Shown one piece after another: positions 26,613 through 37,093 of a stretch of 64,000 bases of DNA; positions within the stretch are counted from its first letter, which is position 1; every line of letters begins with the position of its first letter. The DNA lies in assembly GCA_963802415.1 (NCBI GenBank), contig CAWDIH010000001.1, positions 930,001 through 994,000 of the forward strand. Direction: 5' to 3'. This DNA comes from DATAES01 sp963802415 (GTDB lineage Bacteria; Actinomycetota; Acidimicrobiia; Acidimicrobiales; JACDCH01). The notes below the pieces were generated by a model. The model worked only from the letters and a program-made list of their open reading frames with translations. It ran no database searches and had not been told where the DNA came from. The position numbers and the translations under genes were made by a program.

Positions 26613-27245
26613 ATGTCCCGGAAGTGGACACTCGGCGGTGCGGGTGCTCTGGTCATCGTCTTCGCGCTGGCGGCGTGCGGCGGACCTGACTCGAGGTACG
26701 TCAGCAACGAAAAGGCAGGCCTGTTCCTCAAGATCCCGACGCACTGGCAGACCGTTCAGCTGCAGGCCGGCGACGTCAAGCCCGAAGGCATGCTCGCAGC
26801 ACCTGAGGTCTGGCGGGTGGGCATCGACGGCGCGGCGGAGCCCCGGCGGTCCGACTTCGAGATCGCCGCCCCGGGCGAACCCAACGGGCTCGTCGAGGTA
26901 ATTCCCATCGACCCCTCGAAGCTCACCTCGAGCCCATCGCTGGCCATGCTCCGTGACCTGGTGTCCCGTCCCACGACCGACCCGAACACCGGCCAGCAGC
27001 TCACACCCGAGGTGAACATCCTTCGAGACGAGGAAGTGACCATGGACTCGGGCCACTGGGGTCTGCGCACGACAGTGCAGAGCATGGATCAAGAGCCAGT
27101 CCGACTCGAGCAGCTGGCGATGTTCGATCCCGGCGTCCACCGTCTCTACCGCGTGACGATCAACTGCACGGCATCGTGCTTCGACGCACACGCGGACGAC
27201 ATCGAATCGATCTTCGATTCCCTGACCCTTCGGGGGACCTCATGA
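26613..27245 (+). CDS. Predicted lipoprotein, coupled to the FtsH-like gene
   Basis: About 210 residues: signal peptide with lipobox FALAAC, then an extracytoplasmic domain with FLKIPTHWQT and DSGHWGLRTTV, resembling PsbP/DUF-type proteins that accompany membrane complexes; no family is certain. ATG at 26613 is preferred over an upstream GTG. Its stop overlaps the start of the next gene (ATGA), so the two are translationally coupled and the lipoprotein may be a partner or substrate adaptor of the protease. Confidence 0.72.
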   Translation: MSRKWTLGGAGALVIVFALAACGGPDSRYVSNEKAGLFLKIPTHWQTVQLQAGDVKPEGMLAAPEVWRVGIDGAAEPRRSDFEIAAPGEPNGLVEVIPIDPSKLTSSPSLAMLRDLVSRPTTDPNTGQQLTPEVNILRDEEVTMDSGHWGLRTTVQSMDQEPVRLEQLAMFDPGVHRLYRVTINCTASCFDAHADDIESIFDSLTLRGTS

Positions 27246-29812
27246 GCGAGCTCCTCACACCGCCGTCGGCGTGGCCCGATCCTCCGCAGACCGAGTCGAT
27301 GCACGTTCCGGAGGCGAAACCACCCCTCGAGACGCGCAAGCCGCTACCGCTGTGGGATCGCATCAAGTTCCTCGCGCTGTTCCTCGCGATCTTCGGGCTG
27401 CTCGTGTACGACGAGGCGAGCGCCAACCCCTTGATGTCGCTGCACGACGCGGTCCGCAACGTGCTGCTCGATGTTCGGTGGCTCGAGGTCTTCTTCGGTC
27501 TCGAGGTGCTTCGGCAGATCCACTACCTGCTGTCTGAGCATTCGGCGGGCTGGCACCACTTCTGGGCCGAGCGCGTCTTCGGTGGGTGGAACCGCTATGT
27601 CGAGCGGTTCAAGCCGTGGACCCGGTACCGCACCGCCCGCGTGTTCAAGTGGGCGCTCGTCATCGCGCTGATCGGCGTCGCGTTCGGTTGGCGATGGAAC
27701 GAATCTCCGATCGACGCGCTGGTCGAGCTCCCGCGGTCGGCGATCGACGCCGCGTTCAGCACGGCACAGGGCCTGCCGATCATCTTCCAGCTCCTCTTGT
27801 TGCTCAGCATGAACTTGCTGATCTTCGTCGGCATCTTCTGGTTGCTCTCTCGCGGCGGGATCGACACGTACTACCCCGACGACATCGAGACGCGGTTCAG
27901 CGACGTCTGGGGTCAGGACCCGGTGCTCGACCGGGTCAAGGAGAACATGGTCTTCCTCGAGAAGCCCGAGGAGATCGAGAGTCGCGGCGGCTACGTCCCG
28001 AGCGGCATCCTGCTGTGGGGCCCCCCGGGGACGGGCAAGACGCTGATGGCCGAAGCCGTCGCCGGCGAGACGGGACGTCCGTTCGTGTTCGTTGACCCGG
28101 GGGCCTTCATCAACATGTTCTTCGGGATCGGCGTCCTCAAGGTGAAGCGGCTGTTCCGTAAGCTCCGCAAACTTGCACTGCGCTACGGCGGGGTCATCGT
28201 CTTCTTCGACGAGGCCGACACGTTGGGCAACCGCGGTGGCGCGGTTGCCGGCGCCCAACAGCACCCTGTGGGGACATCAGTGTTCAACCATGGCTGCAAC
28301 GGGATCAGCTATGCGTCCTCGTCGGTCACCACCGAGTTGTTGCGCGCTGAGCTCGATGGCTTGCCGTCGGCAGATGACCGTGGACGTCGGGGCTTCATCA
28401 TGATGCCCAACGGCGGTGGTGGCGGCGGTATGGGAACACTGCAGGCGTTGCTCACGGAGATGTCCGGGCTGAAGAAGCCACGGGGCATCTTCAATCGGTA
28501 CGTGCGCCGGGCACTCGGGATGCGGCCGAAGCCGCCGCCGAAGTACCGCATCCTCGTGATCATGGCGACCAACCTGCCGGACGTGCTCGATCCGGCGATG
28601 CTGCGTCCCGGTCGCATCGACCGGATCTACGAGGTCGGTTACCCATCGACCGCCGGACGGCAGCGGACGTTCGAGGGCTATCTCGACAAGATCACGCACA
28701 ACTTGTCCGAGGAGCAGGTGCGCAAGCTCGCGATCATCAGCCCCCGCGGCACCGGTGCGTCGATCAAGGACATCGTGAACGAATCGCTCGTCGTCACGTT
28801 GCGGGATGGCCGCGAGGTCGTGACGTTCCAGGACGTGATCCGGGCGCGCCACCTGAAGACGCACGGCCCCGCAGATGAGTGGAAGTACTCGGATTGGGAA
28901 GGTCACGCCGTCGCGGTGCACGAGGCGTGTCATGCAGTCGCGATGTATCGACTGAAGAAGCGCGAAGCGATCGACGTCGCGACCATCGAGCGACGCGGAA
29001 GCGTTGGAGGGTTTGTCGCGCCGGTGCCACTCGAGGACCAGTTCTCGTCGTGGCGGTCCGAGCTCGAGCTCGAAGTCATGACGTTCCTCGCATCACTTGC
29101 CGGCGAACGCCTCTTCTTCGAGGGCGACAACTCCGCCGGTGTGGCCGGTGACCTGCGTGCGTCGACGTTGATCGTCATGGAGATGTTCGGCTTCCGGGGA
29201 ATGGGCAACAACACGGCGTCCATGGGCGCGAGCCTCGGCTTCATCGGGCGCAGGCCCTCCGTCATCGTGGAGGACGGCGTGGACCGCCAGTTCCTCGAGA
29301 CCGCTTTCGGACGCGACATCGACTCGAAGCTCAAGGATCTGCTCGCCAGGGTGCACGATCTGCTCGAGGAAAACCGCGTGCACGTGCTCGCAGTCGCGCA
29401 CGCACTCGAGACCCACAAGACGATCACCGGCGACGAGATCATCGCGATCATCGAAGGCCGGTTGGGATTGCAGCTCGACGGCCGCAGCTACCACGAGCCC
29501 GGTGCGGCCGAGAAGCTCGAGGAGTACCACGCGGCTGTCGTGCGGGCGATGCGCGGGACGACCCGGGTGGAAGTTGCGCTCCCGGTGTTCAACGGGTTCC
29601 GTCCCATCGCACCGGCGGCGCTCGCGCCTGCGAGCGAGCCGGCACTGACGGCACCTCCGCCGCCGTCACCGTCTCGGGCAGCGCCCCCGCCGCCTCCACC
29701 ACCACCACCTCCGCCGTCACCTCCACCGCCACCTCCGGCGGGGGTTCCGACGTTCCTGCCGCCCCCTCCACCACCACCGAACGACGGAAACGGCTCGAAG
29801 AACGGTTCGTAA
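27242..29812 (+). CDS. Divergent FtsH-like membrane AAA+ metalloprotease
   Basis: 856 residues. N-terminal region has about three transmembrane helices (near residues 42-58, 137-152, 178-203). The AAA domain has Walker A GPPGTGKT (260-267), Walker B VIVFFDEAD (318-326) and the second region of homology ATNLPDVLDPAMLRPGRID (442-460). Unlike FtsH, about 68 residues with a glycine run separate Walker B from the TLQALLTEMSGL helix, and about 27 more come before the sensor strand. The protease part keeps HExxH as HEACH (560-564, usual HEAGH) and the third ligand region GDLRAST, so it should bind zinc. The last 60 residues are almost pure proline with a few others. Start ATG overlaps the lipoprotein stop. 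Confidence 0.88.
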   Translation: MSELLTPPSAWPDPPQTESMHVPEAKPPLETRKPLPLWDRIKFLALFLAIFGLLVYDEASANPLMSLHDAVRNVLLDVRWLEVFFGLEVLRQIHYLLSEHSAGWHHFWAERVFGGWNRYVERFKPWTRYRTARVFKWALVIALIGVAFGWRWNESPIDALVELPRSAIDAAFSTAQGLPIIFQLLLLLSMNLLIFVGIFWLLSRGGIDTYYPDDIETRFSDVWGQDPVLDRVKENMVFLEKPEEIESRGGYVPSGILLWGPPGTGKTLMAEAVAGETGRPFVFVDPGAFINMFFGIGVLKVKRLFRKLRKLALRYGGVIVFFDEADTLGNRGGAVAGAQQHPVGTSVFNHGCNGISYASSSVTTELLRAELDGLPSADDRGRRGFIMMPNGGGGGGMGTLQALLTEMSGLKKPRGIFNRYVRRALGMRPKPPPKYRILVIMATNLPDVLDPAMLRPGRIDRIYEVGYPSTAGRQRTFEGYLDKITHNLSEEQVRKLAIISPRGTGASIKDIVNESLVVTLRDGREVVTFQDVIRARHLKTHGPADEWKYSDWEGHAVAVHEACHAVAMYRLKKREAIDVATIERRGSVGGFVAPVPLEDQFSSWRSELELEVMTFLASLAGERLFFEGDNSAGVAGDLRASTLIVMEMFGFRGMGNNTASMGASLGFIGRRPSVIVEDGVDRQFLETAFGRDIDSKLKDLLARVHDLLEENRVHVLAVAHALETHKTITGDEIIAIIEGRLGLQLDGRSYHEPGAAEKLEEYHAAVVRAMRGTTRVEVALPVFNGFRPIAPAALAPASEPALTAPPPPSPSRAAPPPPPPPPPPPSPPPPPPAGVPTFLPPPPPPPNDGNGSKNGS

Positions 29813-29821
29813 GATCAGACA

Positions 29822-30505
29822 GTGCAAGAACCACTGACGCCCTCGACCGGGTGGACCGTGCTCCACCTGTTCTGCAAGCCGACACCGTTCAGCGATGCAG
29901 AGGCGATCACGGCCGCGGTGAAGTCATGCCAGGCCGACGACCACCAGGTGGTCACCGTCGGCATCCTCGGCCACAAGGCGGACCTCGGGTTTATGGCGCT
30001 CGGCGTCGACGTGTGGCGACTACGCCGGTTGCAGAGCGACCTCACTGCTGCCGGGCTCGAGATCGTGGACTCGTATGTCTCGCTCACGGAGCTGTCCGAG
30101 TACGCCAAGGGCGTGCCCGAGGAGTTGAAGCAGATGCGGCTGTTCCCGCAACTGCCGCCCGAGGGCAAGCGCGCCTGGTGCTTCTACCCGATGTCGAAGC
30201 GTCGCAAGGTCGGGCAGAACTGGTACACCCTCCCGTACGACGAGCGCGAGCAGTTGATGCGCGGTCACGGCAAGGTCGGGCGCACGTTCGCCGGCCGGGT
30301 GCTGCAACTGATCACCGGATCGACCGGACTCGACGACTGGGAATGGGGCGTCACGTTGTTCGCCGAGCGCCCCGATGACCTCAAGGACGTCGTCTATACC
30401 ATGCGCTTCGACGAAGCCTCGGCGACCTACGCGGAGTTCGGACCGTTCTTCACCGGCCTCGTCGCGCCCATCGACGACTTGTTGACCGAGCTTCGGCTTG
30501 CCTAG
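29822..30505 (+). CDS. hemQ: Coproheme decarboxylase HemQ (chlorite dismutase-like)
   Basis: 227 residues. In monoderm bacteria HemQ makes haem b from coprohaem in the coproporphyrin-dependent route. Marks: WCFYPMSKRRKVGQNWYTLP with the catalytic Tyr in NWY, the haem-side histidine in MRGHGKVGRTF, and GLDDWEWGVTLFA, VYTMRFDEASA, YAEFGPFFTG. GTG start at 29822, 9 bases after the FtsH-like gene. Absence of the chlorite dismutase distal Arg cannot be judged by eye, but the actinobacterial setting favours HemQ. Confidence 0.92.
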   Translation: MQEPLTPSTGWTVLHLFCKPTPFSDAEAITAAVKSCQADDHQVVTVGILGHKADLGFMALGVDVWRLRRLQSDLTAAGLEIVDSYVSLTELSEYAKGVPEELKQMRLFPQLPPEGKRAWCFYPMSKRRKVGQNWYTLPYDEREQLMRGHGKVGRTFAGRVLQLITGSTGLDDWEWGVTLFAERPDDLKDVVYTMRFDEASATYAEFGPFFTGLVAPIDDLLTELRLA

Positions 30506-30508
30506 CGC

Positions 30509-31223
30509 TCAGCGGGTGTCGGTGCCGAGGTAGGCGGCCTTCACCGAGTCGTCGTCGAGGAGCAGGCCGGCGTCGTCGGTCCTGACGATCCGACCGGTCT
30601 CGAGGACGTAGCCGCGATCGGCGCGCTGCAGTGCCTGGGCGGCGTTCTGCTCGACGAGCAAGATCGTCGTCCCCTGCTCGTTTATTTCGGTGATGATGTC
30701 GAAGATCTGCGTGACGAGCATCGGCGCGAGGCCGAGTGAAGGCTCGTCGAGCAAGAGAACTGTGGGCCGGGCCATGAGCGCCGCGGCCAATGGCGAGCAT
30801 CTGCTGTTCGCCACCCGACAGCGTTCCTCCTGCTTGCGTTCGCCGTTCGCGCAGCCGCGGGAAGAGCTCGAACACGCGGTCGAACTCCGGCTGCAGCTTT
30901 GCGCCTCGCCTCGCGTACGCGCCCATTGCGAGGTTCTCGACGACGGTCATGCCCGGGAAGATGCCGCGCCCCTCCGGTGCCTGGCAGATCCCCATCTGCA
31001 CCCGCTGATAGGCGGGTACGCGACCGATGTCCTTGCCCTGGTACCGGATGTGTCCGGACGTGATCGGTCGGAGGCCCGAGATCGTCTTGAGCGTGGTCGT
31101 CTTGCCCGCGCCGTTCGCGCCGAGCAGCGTGACGATCTCACCCTCGTCGACGGAAACCGACACGCCCCTCAGCGCGGCGATGGCGCCGTAGTGGACGTGG
31201 AGTTCCTCGAGCTCAAGGAGCAT
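30509..31223 (-). CDS. livF: Branched-chain amino-acid ABC transporter ATPase LivF, frameshifted
   Basis: Second ATP-binding subunit of a LIV/HAAT-type importer. Walker A LLGANGAGKTTTLK, the LivF hallmark CQAPEGRGIFPGMTV, signature LSGGEQQMLAIGR and Walker B VLLLDEPSLGLAP. The break near 30790 falls between the signature and Walker B. About 237 codons. Start at 31223 overlaps the end of the upstream livMG gene by 11 bases. Last gene of the livK-H-MG-F operon. Confidence 0.9.
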
Positions 31224-33265
31224 CTGTGGTCACCCCCAGGTAGGCCTCGATGACGCGCGGATCCTGCTGGATGTCGCCTGGCAGTCCTTCGGCGATTTTG
31301 TCGCCGAAGTCGAGCACCGCGATGCGATCGCAGATGCTCATGACCAGACCCATGTCGTGCTCGATGAGCACCACCGTGACGCCACTGTCCCGGATCTGGC
31401 GAATGAGCTGTGCGAGCGCTGCCTTCTCTGCCTGGTTGAATCCTGCGGCCGGCTCGTCGAGGAGCAGCACGGTGGGCACCGTGGCCATCGCGCGTGCGAT
31501 CTCCAGCCTGCGCTGGTCGCCGTACGGGAGGTTCCGCGCCACGTCCTCGGCGTGGTGGCCGACGCCGGCGAACTCGAGCAGACGTTGCGCCTGCTCATGT
31601 CCTTCGCGCTCTTCGACGCGGTGGCGGGGCAAGCCCAGCAACGCTCCGGGCACACTCGTGCGGTGGCGAGCGTCGGTCCCTACAAGCACGTTCTCGAGGC
31701 CGGTCATGTTGGGGAAGAGCCTGATGTTCTGGAACGTGCGCACGATGCCCGCTTCGGTGATCCGATACGGCGGCCGGCCGACGACATCGGTGCCCTCGAG
31801 GAGGATGCGACCCTTGGTGGGCTCGTACACGCCGGTGATGCAGTTGAAGATCGTCGTCTTGCCGGCGCCGTTTGGTCCGATGATCCCGAAGATCTCACCG
31901 CGCCGGACCGCGAGTGACAGATCAGCGAGCGCGGTGAGGCCACCGAACTGCATCGTCAAAGCTTCAAGTACCAACACGTGAGCGGCGTGCTCGTCGCCCT
32001 CGCGGTCGGCCTGTACTGCTGACACAAGGTCGGCGACATCGGAGCGCACCTCACCCCCGACCGTCTCGGCCGGCTCCTTTCCGTCCGCCCCTGACTCGGC
32101 GAGCCGCACCGCGGCCTGCGTCTCGCGGGTGGTCAAGCCGACCTGCGCTGCTGTGGTGTCTGCAGTAGCCGCGAGCCCTCCGCCCGTTCCGGCGTCGGCG
32201 AGCTCAGCGGCGCGGCGGCGGCTCGGGATCAGGCCCTGGGGTCGGAACAACATCGTAACGACGAGGGCGAGACCGAACAGCATCTGGCGGTACTCGACGA
32301 TGCTCTGCGCATGTCCGCCTATGACCGTGTTGAGGAAGCGAAGGACGCTGTCGCCCGCTGGAACGTCGCGTAGGTACTCAGGGACGAAGCCGATCAGGAA
32401 CCCACCCGCGATCACACCCGGTATCGAGCCCATGCCGCCGAGGACGACCGCAGCGAGGATGAGGATCGACAGGTTGAACTGGAAGCCGTCCGGATTGATG
32501 AAGCCGACCTTGCTCGAATAGATCCAACCGGCGAGCCCGCCCACCGCAGCGCCCATCGCGAAAGCCCAGAGCTTCAGCTTGTAGGTCGGCACGCCCATGA
32601 GCTCGGCCGCGTCCTCGTCCTCGCGGATCGCGATCCATCCCCGGCCGACGCGTGAGCGGTTGAAGCGGACCGTCATGACGATCGCCAGCACGCACGCGCC
32701 CAGCACGACGTAGTAGTAGGGCAGAGGGTCGAAGCCGAACTCGACGCCGAGGATGCTCGTGGGGTGGGGGATACCGGTGATGCCGCGGCTCTCACCGAGT
32801 GCATCCGTGTTCTGCGCGATAATGCGGACGATCTCGCCGAAGCCGAGCGTGACGATCGCCAAGTAGTCACCGCGCAGCCGCAGCGTAGGGGCGCCGAGCA
32901 GGAAGCCGGCGATCATTGCCAGCGCGACGGCCATCGGCAACGCCGCCCAGATGTTGATGTCTCCTGCCGTCGTGAGCTTCGCGGCCGAGTAGGCGCCGAC
33001 GGCGTAGAACGCGACATAGCCGAGGTCGAGCAAGCCTGCCTGGCCGACGACGATGTTGAGACCCAGCGCGAGGAGGATGTAGAGACCCACCGGCGAGAAA
33101 AGAATCGCCTGCCAGCTTCTGCTCCAGCACGCTCGGCAACCAGATCACAAAGGCGAGGACCGCAGCGCACGTGAGGAGCTTCGCCCAGGTCTGTTGACGC
33201 GCCCACCAGCGGCCGACCAGGTCGGTCGGCGACCAGCGATGCATGAACGCGCGTGGTGTGCTCAC
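31213..33265 (-). CDS. Fused LivM permease - LivG ATPase, frameshifted near start
   Basis: One open frame carries a LivM membrane domain and a LivG nucleotide-binding domain. The permease part has about nine helices and motifs LRGDYLAIVTLGFGEI and SRVGRGWIAIREDEDAAELM. A linker of about 70 polar residues follows. The ATPase part has Walker A IGPNGAGKTTIFNCI, the LivG-type VRTFQNIRLFPNMTGLENV, signature region LPYGDQRRLEIARAM and Walker B VLLLDEPAAGFN. The first 55 residues (from GTG or ATG at 33265, including a first helix) are in another frame, joined near 33100. Fused LivM-LivG proteins are known in some Actinobacteria. Confidence 0.9.
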
Positions 33266-34232
33266 TCGGCCCGTGCCCTTCCCAAGCTCTCACCGAGGAG
33301 GCCGGTCGGGCGGATCATCAGGACGGCAACCAGGACGGCGAACGCGAACACGTCCTGCCATCGACCGCCGAACAGACTTGCGCCGTATTTCTCGAGCACG
33401 CCCAGGAGCAGGCCGCCGAGCAAAGCGCCCCGTATGTTGCCGATCCCGCCGAGTACGGCCGCGGTGAACGCTTTGATGCCCGGGAGGAACCCGATGTTGT
33501 ACCGAACGGATTCGAAGAAGACGCCGTACAGCGCTCCAGCCGCTCCTGCGAGCAGTCCTCCGAGCAGAAAGGTGAGGAGCACAACCCGGTCGATGTTGAC
33601 GCCCATGAGTGCGGCCGTTTCCGAGTCCTGCGCGACGGCTCGGATGCCTCGGCCGAGGCGAGACTGCGCGACGAACCGATCGAGGCCGACCATCAGCACG
33701 ACGGCTGCGACGATCACGAGCACCTTGTCGACTCGGACCTGCGCACCCAAGGGCTCGGCGATGACCGTCTTTTCGAGCACCCGTGGGAACCCGAGTTGAT
33801 TGCGTCCGTAGCGGAGCGCGAACAGCTCCTGCAGGAAGAGCGAGATACCGATCGCGGTGATGAGCGCAGCAGAGTCGCGGCGCGTTGCGACGCCGCAACG
33901 GCCGGTACGCGACGCGCTCCATCACGACGGCCGCGCCACCCGAAGCGAGCATGGCTGCGAGCGAGACGACGACCAGCGTCAGGACGAGCGCGAACCCCGT
34001 CTTCACAGGGTCGGTCGCTTCGATGCCGAGACCGTGCATCGTGAACAAAGCGGCGAAGATCCCGATCATGAAGATCTCGGAGTGCGCGAAATTGATCAAC
34101 CGCAAGACGCCGTACACGAGCGTGTAGCCAAGGGCGATGAGCGGCGTAGATCGCGCCGTTGGTCAGTCCGTCGATCGTCTGAGCCCAGAAGGTGTCTTGC
34201 AGGCAGTTGACGCAGATCCCACTGAGAGAGAT
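33262..34232 (-). CDS. livH: Branched-chain amino-acid ABC permease LivH, two frameshifts
   Basis: Membrane subunit with about eight helices. Pieces in order: FWAQTIDGLTNGAIYA; VYGVLRLINFAHSEIFMIG with the usual NFAHG-like signature; ALITAIGISLFLQELFALRY; and GIRAVAQDSETAALMGVNID with the EAA-like coupling loop. Breaks lie near 34135 and 33885. The start is unclear: AGGGAGG lies just before an ATC at 34232, which would be a rare start codon; the frame is open to 34286, but that would include the hairpin at 34256-34279. Second gene of the operon. Confidence 0.85.
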
Positions 34233-34255
34233 GTTGCCTCCCTTGGCGAGCAGTA

Positions 34256-34279
34256 GGGGGGCGCCTTTGGCGTCCCCCC
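34256..34279 (-). terminator. Hairpin between livK and livH
   Basis: GGGGGGCGCC, loop TTT, GGCG with a bulged T, then CCCCCC. Such a hairpin behind the binding-protein gene usually stabilises its mRNA end and lowers read-through into the permease genes, allowing excess binding protein. It argues that livH starts downstream of it. Confidence 0.6.
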
Positions 34280-34312
34280 ACCACATCCGGCTTCGGTGTC
34301 AGAACCGCCGTA

Positions 34313-35480
34313 TTACGTCTTGGCGGTGATCTTGCCGTCCTTCACCGAGAACACGTACAGGTTCGGTGTCTTGATGTTGCCGTTCGTCTCGAACTCGATG
34401 GTCTTCGAGATCCCCTCGTACCTCCCCAGGCTGTTCACGAACGAGAGCATCTTCGCCCTGTCGGTGTTCCCGGCATCGATGCCCTTCAGGTAGATCTGCG
34501 TGACATCGTATCCCTCCGACGAGTAGGTGCCGGGGTCGACGTTGTTGACCGACTTGTACGACTTGAAGAAGTCACCGAGCTTGCCTGAGCTGTTCTCCGT
34601 CGCCAGGTTGCACGGGCAGCTGAGGAGCGCGCCCTCTGCGGCGGCAGCCCCGGCAGCCGTGATGAAGCCTGGATCGAGTGAGCCGTCGCCGGAGATGAAC
34701 TGCGCGTTGACGCCGCCATCCTCCAGCTGCTTCCGGAGGCGACCGGCCTCCTGGTAGTAGCCCGCGTACATGATGACGTCAGGGTTGGCTGCCTTGGCGT
34801 CGTTCACGGCGGCGGAGAAGTCCTGCGCCTTCGGGTCGACGCTCAGGCGTTTCGCCACCGTCTTGCCCTTGCCCTCGATCAGCGTTCGTCGTGTCGTCGG
34901 CCAAGCCCTTGCCGTACTCGCTGTTGTCGTCGACGACGACGATCGTCTTACCGGCGAGTGTGTCGACGATGTACGCGCCGATGCCCTTGCCCTGGAAGGT
35001 GTCGTCGGCGATCACTCGGTGGAACACCTTCGAGTTCGGCACGACGGTGGGCAGATCTTCGTTGGTGGCGGACGCGCTGATCATCACGAGGCCGGCTTCG
35101 TCGTATGACGGGAGCACGGCCTTGGTCTCGCCGGAGAAGGTTGGACCGATGATGCCGATGATGCTCGTGTCGCCGACATAGCTGTCCTTTACGGTCGTCG
35201 CTTCGGCGGGATCACCCTTGGTGTCGAACTCCTTGAGCACGACTTTGGTTGGGCCGCCCTTCTTGTTGTACTCGTCGAGCGCGGTCTTGGCGCCATTGCG
35301 GATGTTGATGCCGAGGTTCGCATTGTCGCCGGTGAGCGGTCCGACGAAGGCCAGGTTGACTGTCTTCGAGGCATCGCCTGACGCAGTCGCTGACGTCGTG
35401 TCGTCGTCACTGCACGCTGCCGCCAGCAGTGTCACCCCGACCAGCAATGCGAGAACTTGGAACCCCTTTTTATGGCGCAT
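34313..35480 (-). CDS. livK: Branched-chain amino-acid ABC substrate-binding protein LivK, frameshifted
   Basis: Type I periplasmic-binding-fold lipoprotein. Signal peptide with lipobox LLAAAC, then VNLAFVGPLTGDNANLGINI, IIGIIGPTFSGETKAVLPSY and after the break (near 34885) the second lobe DFSAAVNDAKAANPDVIMYA and YSSEGYDVTQIYLKGID. About 389 codons. Preceded by GGGGAAGG. First gene of the operon livK-livH-livMG-livF; substrate could be Leu/Ile/Val, another amino acid or an amide. Confidence 0.92.
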
Positions 35481-35578
35481 GTGCCTTCCCCTTCCCCCCG
35501 GAACAGAGAATGCCCACGCCGCGCGGACCTTAGTCCTCGGACTGGCATGTTTGGTGCGAAGGGGCAGAATGACACCCG

Positions 35579-36284
35579 GTGGAAACAGAGCTGCTTTACC
35601 TGCGAAACGCGTACCTCACGGCCGCCGAAGCGACCGTCGTGGCCGTCGACGGCGATCGCGTGGCCCTCGATCGCACCGTGCTGTATCCCACTGGGGGTGG
35701 GCAACCGTTCGACACGGGGAGGCTCGGCGACGCCCGGGTCGTCGATGTCCGCAAGGAGGGCGACAGCGTGTGGCACACCATCGAGGGCTCCGTCCCGAAC
35801 GTGGGCGACACCGTGCGCGTCGAGGTCGACTGGGATCGCCGCCACGCGCTGATGCGCACGCACACCGCCCTCCACGTACTGTGCGGCGTCATCTGGAACG
35901 AGTGGGAGACTGCGGTCACCGGCGGCAACATGGAGCCTCTGGCGGCGCGGATGGACTTCGAGTTCGACCCGTTGCCCGAAGGATTCGGGCCCGCGTGTCG
36001 AGCAACTCGTGAACGACGAGATCGCCGCCGGCCGTCCGATCGAGGTGTCGTTCCTGCCGCGAGAGACCGCAGTCGAGGACGAAGATCTGATCCGCACGAA
36101 GGTCAACATGATCCCGGAGTCGGTGAAGGAGATCCGCGTCGTCGACATCGTCGGGCTCGACAAGCAAGCAGACGGTGGCACCCATGTCCGCACGACGGAC
36201 GAGATCGGTCGCGTTCATGTGGTGAAGACCGAGTCGAAGGGCAAGGGCAACAAGCGGATTCGTATCGAGATCCTCGATGGCTGA
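35579..36284 (+). CDS. AlaX-type alanyl-tRNA editing protein, frameshifted
   Basis: Free-standing homologue of the AlaRS editing domain that hydrolyses mischarged Ser- or Gly-tRNA(Ala). It has the N-terminal beta domain of longer AlaX forms (VALDRTVLYPTGGGQPFDTG) and the zinc-binding HTALH in LMRTHTALHVL, with the second zinc site near GGTHVRTTDEIG. A break near 35990 splits it; total about 235 codons. GTG at 35579. Its end overlaps the next gene by 8 bases. The usual Cys of the CxxxH pair is Thr here (GGTH), as in some functional AlaX proteins. Confidence 0.86.
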
Positions 36285-37070
36285 GCTGGCGGCGTTGCGA
36301 TCGCGACTGCGCGACTTCGACTCGATCGTTGTCGCGTTCAGCGGAGGTGCAGAAGCGCGTTCCTCGCCTGGGTCGCGCACGACACGCTCGGAATCGACCG
36401 GGTGCTGACGGCGACTGCGGTCTCACCGTCGCTCGCGGATGAAGAGCGAGACGACTGCCGAAGGCTGGCCGGCGAATGGGCGCTGCGTTGGCGCGAGATC
36501 GAGACCTCGGAGCTCGACGACGTCGCGTACCGAGTCAACGACGGTGACCGCTGCTACTGGTGCAAGTCGTCGCTGATGGACGCGCTCGAGCCCATCGCGC
36601 ACGATGCGCATGCGTCGGTGGCGCTCGGCGTCAACCTCGACGACCTCGGCGATCATCGACCTGGACAGCGCGCCACGAAGGAGCGGGGGGCGGTCTTCCC
36701 GTTGGTCGACGCGGGCTTCACGAAGGCCGACGTACGTGCGTGGTCCAGGAGGTTGGGTTTGCGCACGTGGGACAAGCCCACGGCGGCATGTCTCGCGTCG
36801 CGCGTGCCCTACGGGACCGAGGTGACCGTCGACGTGCTCGGGCGGGTCGAGCGGGCGGAGCGCGGTCTGCACCTGCTCGGCTTCCGTGAGGTGCGCGTGC
36901 GCCACTACGGCGACTCGGCGCGTGTCGAGCTCCCGTACGAGGACCTGCCGCGCGCTGTAGCGGCGCGCGATGACTTCGTGGCGGCGGTGAAGTCGGCCGG
37001 TTACGAGTACGTGACCCTCGACCTCGAGGGTCTCCGTTCCGGCAACCTCAACTCGGCCCTCCGCCGCTAA
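36277..37070 (+). CDS. larE: LarE-like ATP-dependent sacrificial sulfur transferase, frameshifted
   Basis: PP-loop ATP pyrophosphatase. The loop is seen as IVVAFSGG followed, after a break near 36350, by SAFLAWV, consistent with a disrupted SGGVDS. The family-specific cysteines are in DRCYWCKSSLMDAL; also DDLGDHRPGQRA and CLASRVPYG. In Lactobacillus LarE gives its cysteine sulfur to build the nickel-pincer cofactor of lactate racemase. No LarB or LarC lies nearby, so the target here is open. Overlaps alaX. Confidence 0.87.
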
Positions 37071-37093
37071 CTCTGTCCGGCGGCGACGGGGCG

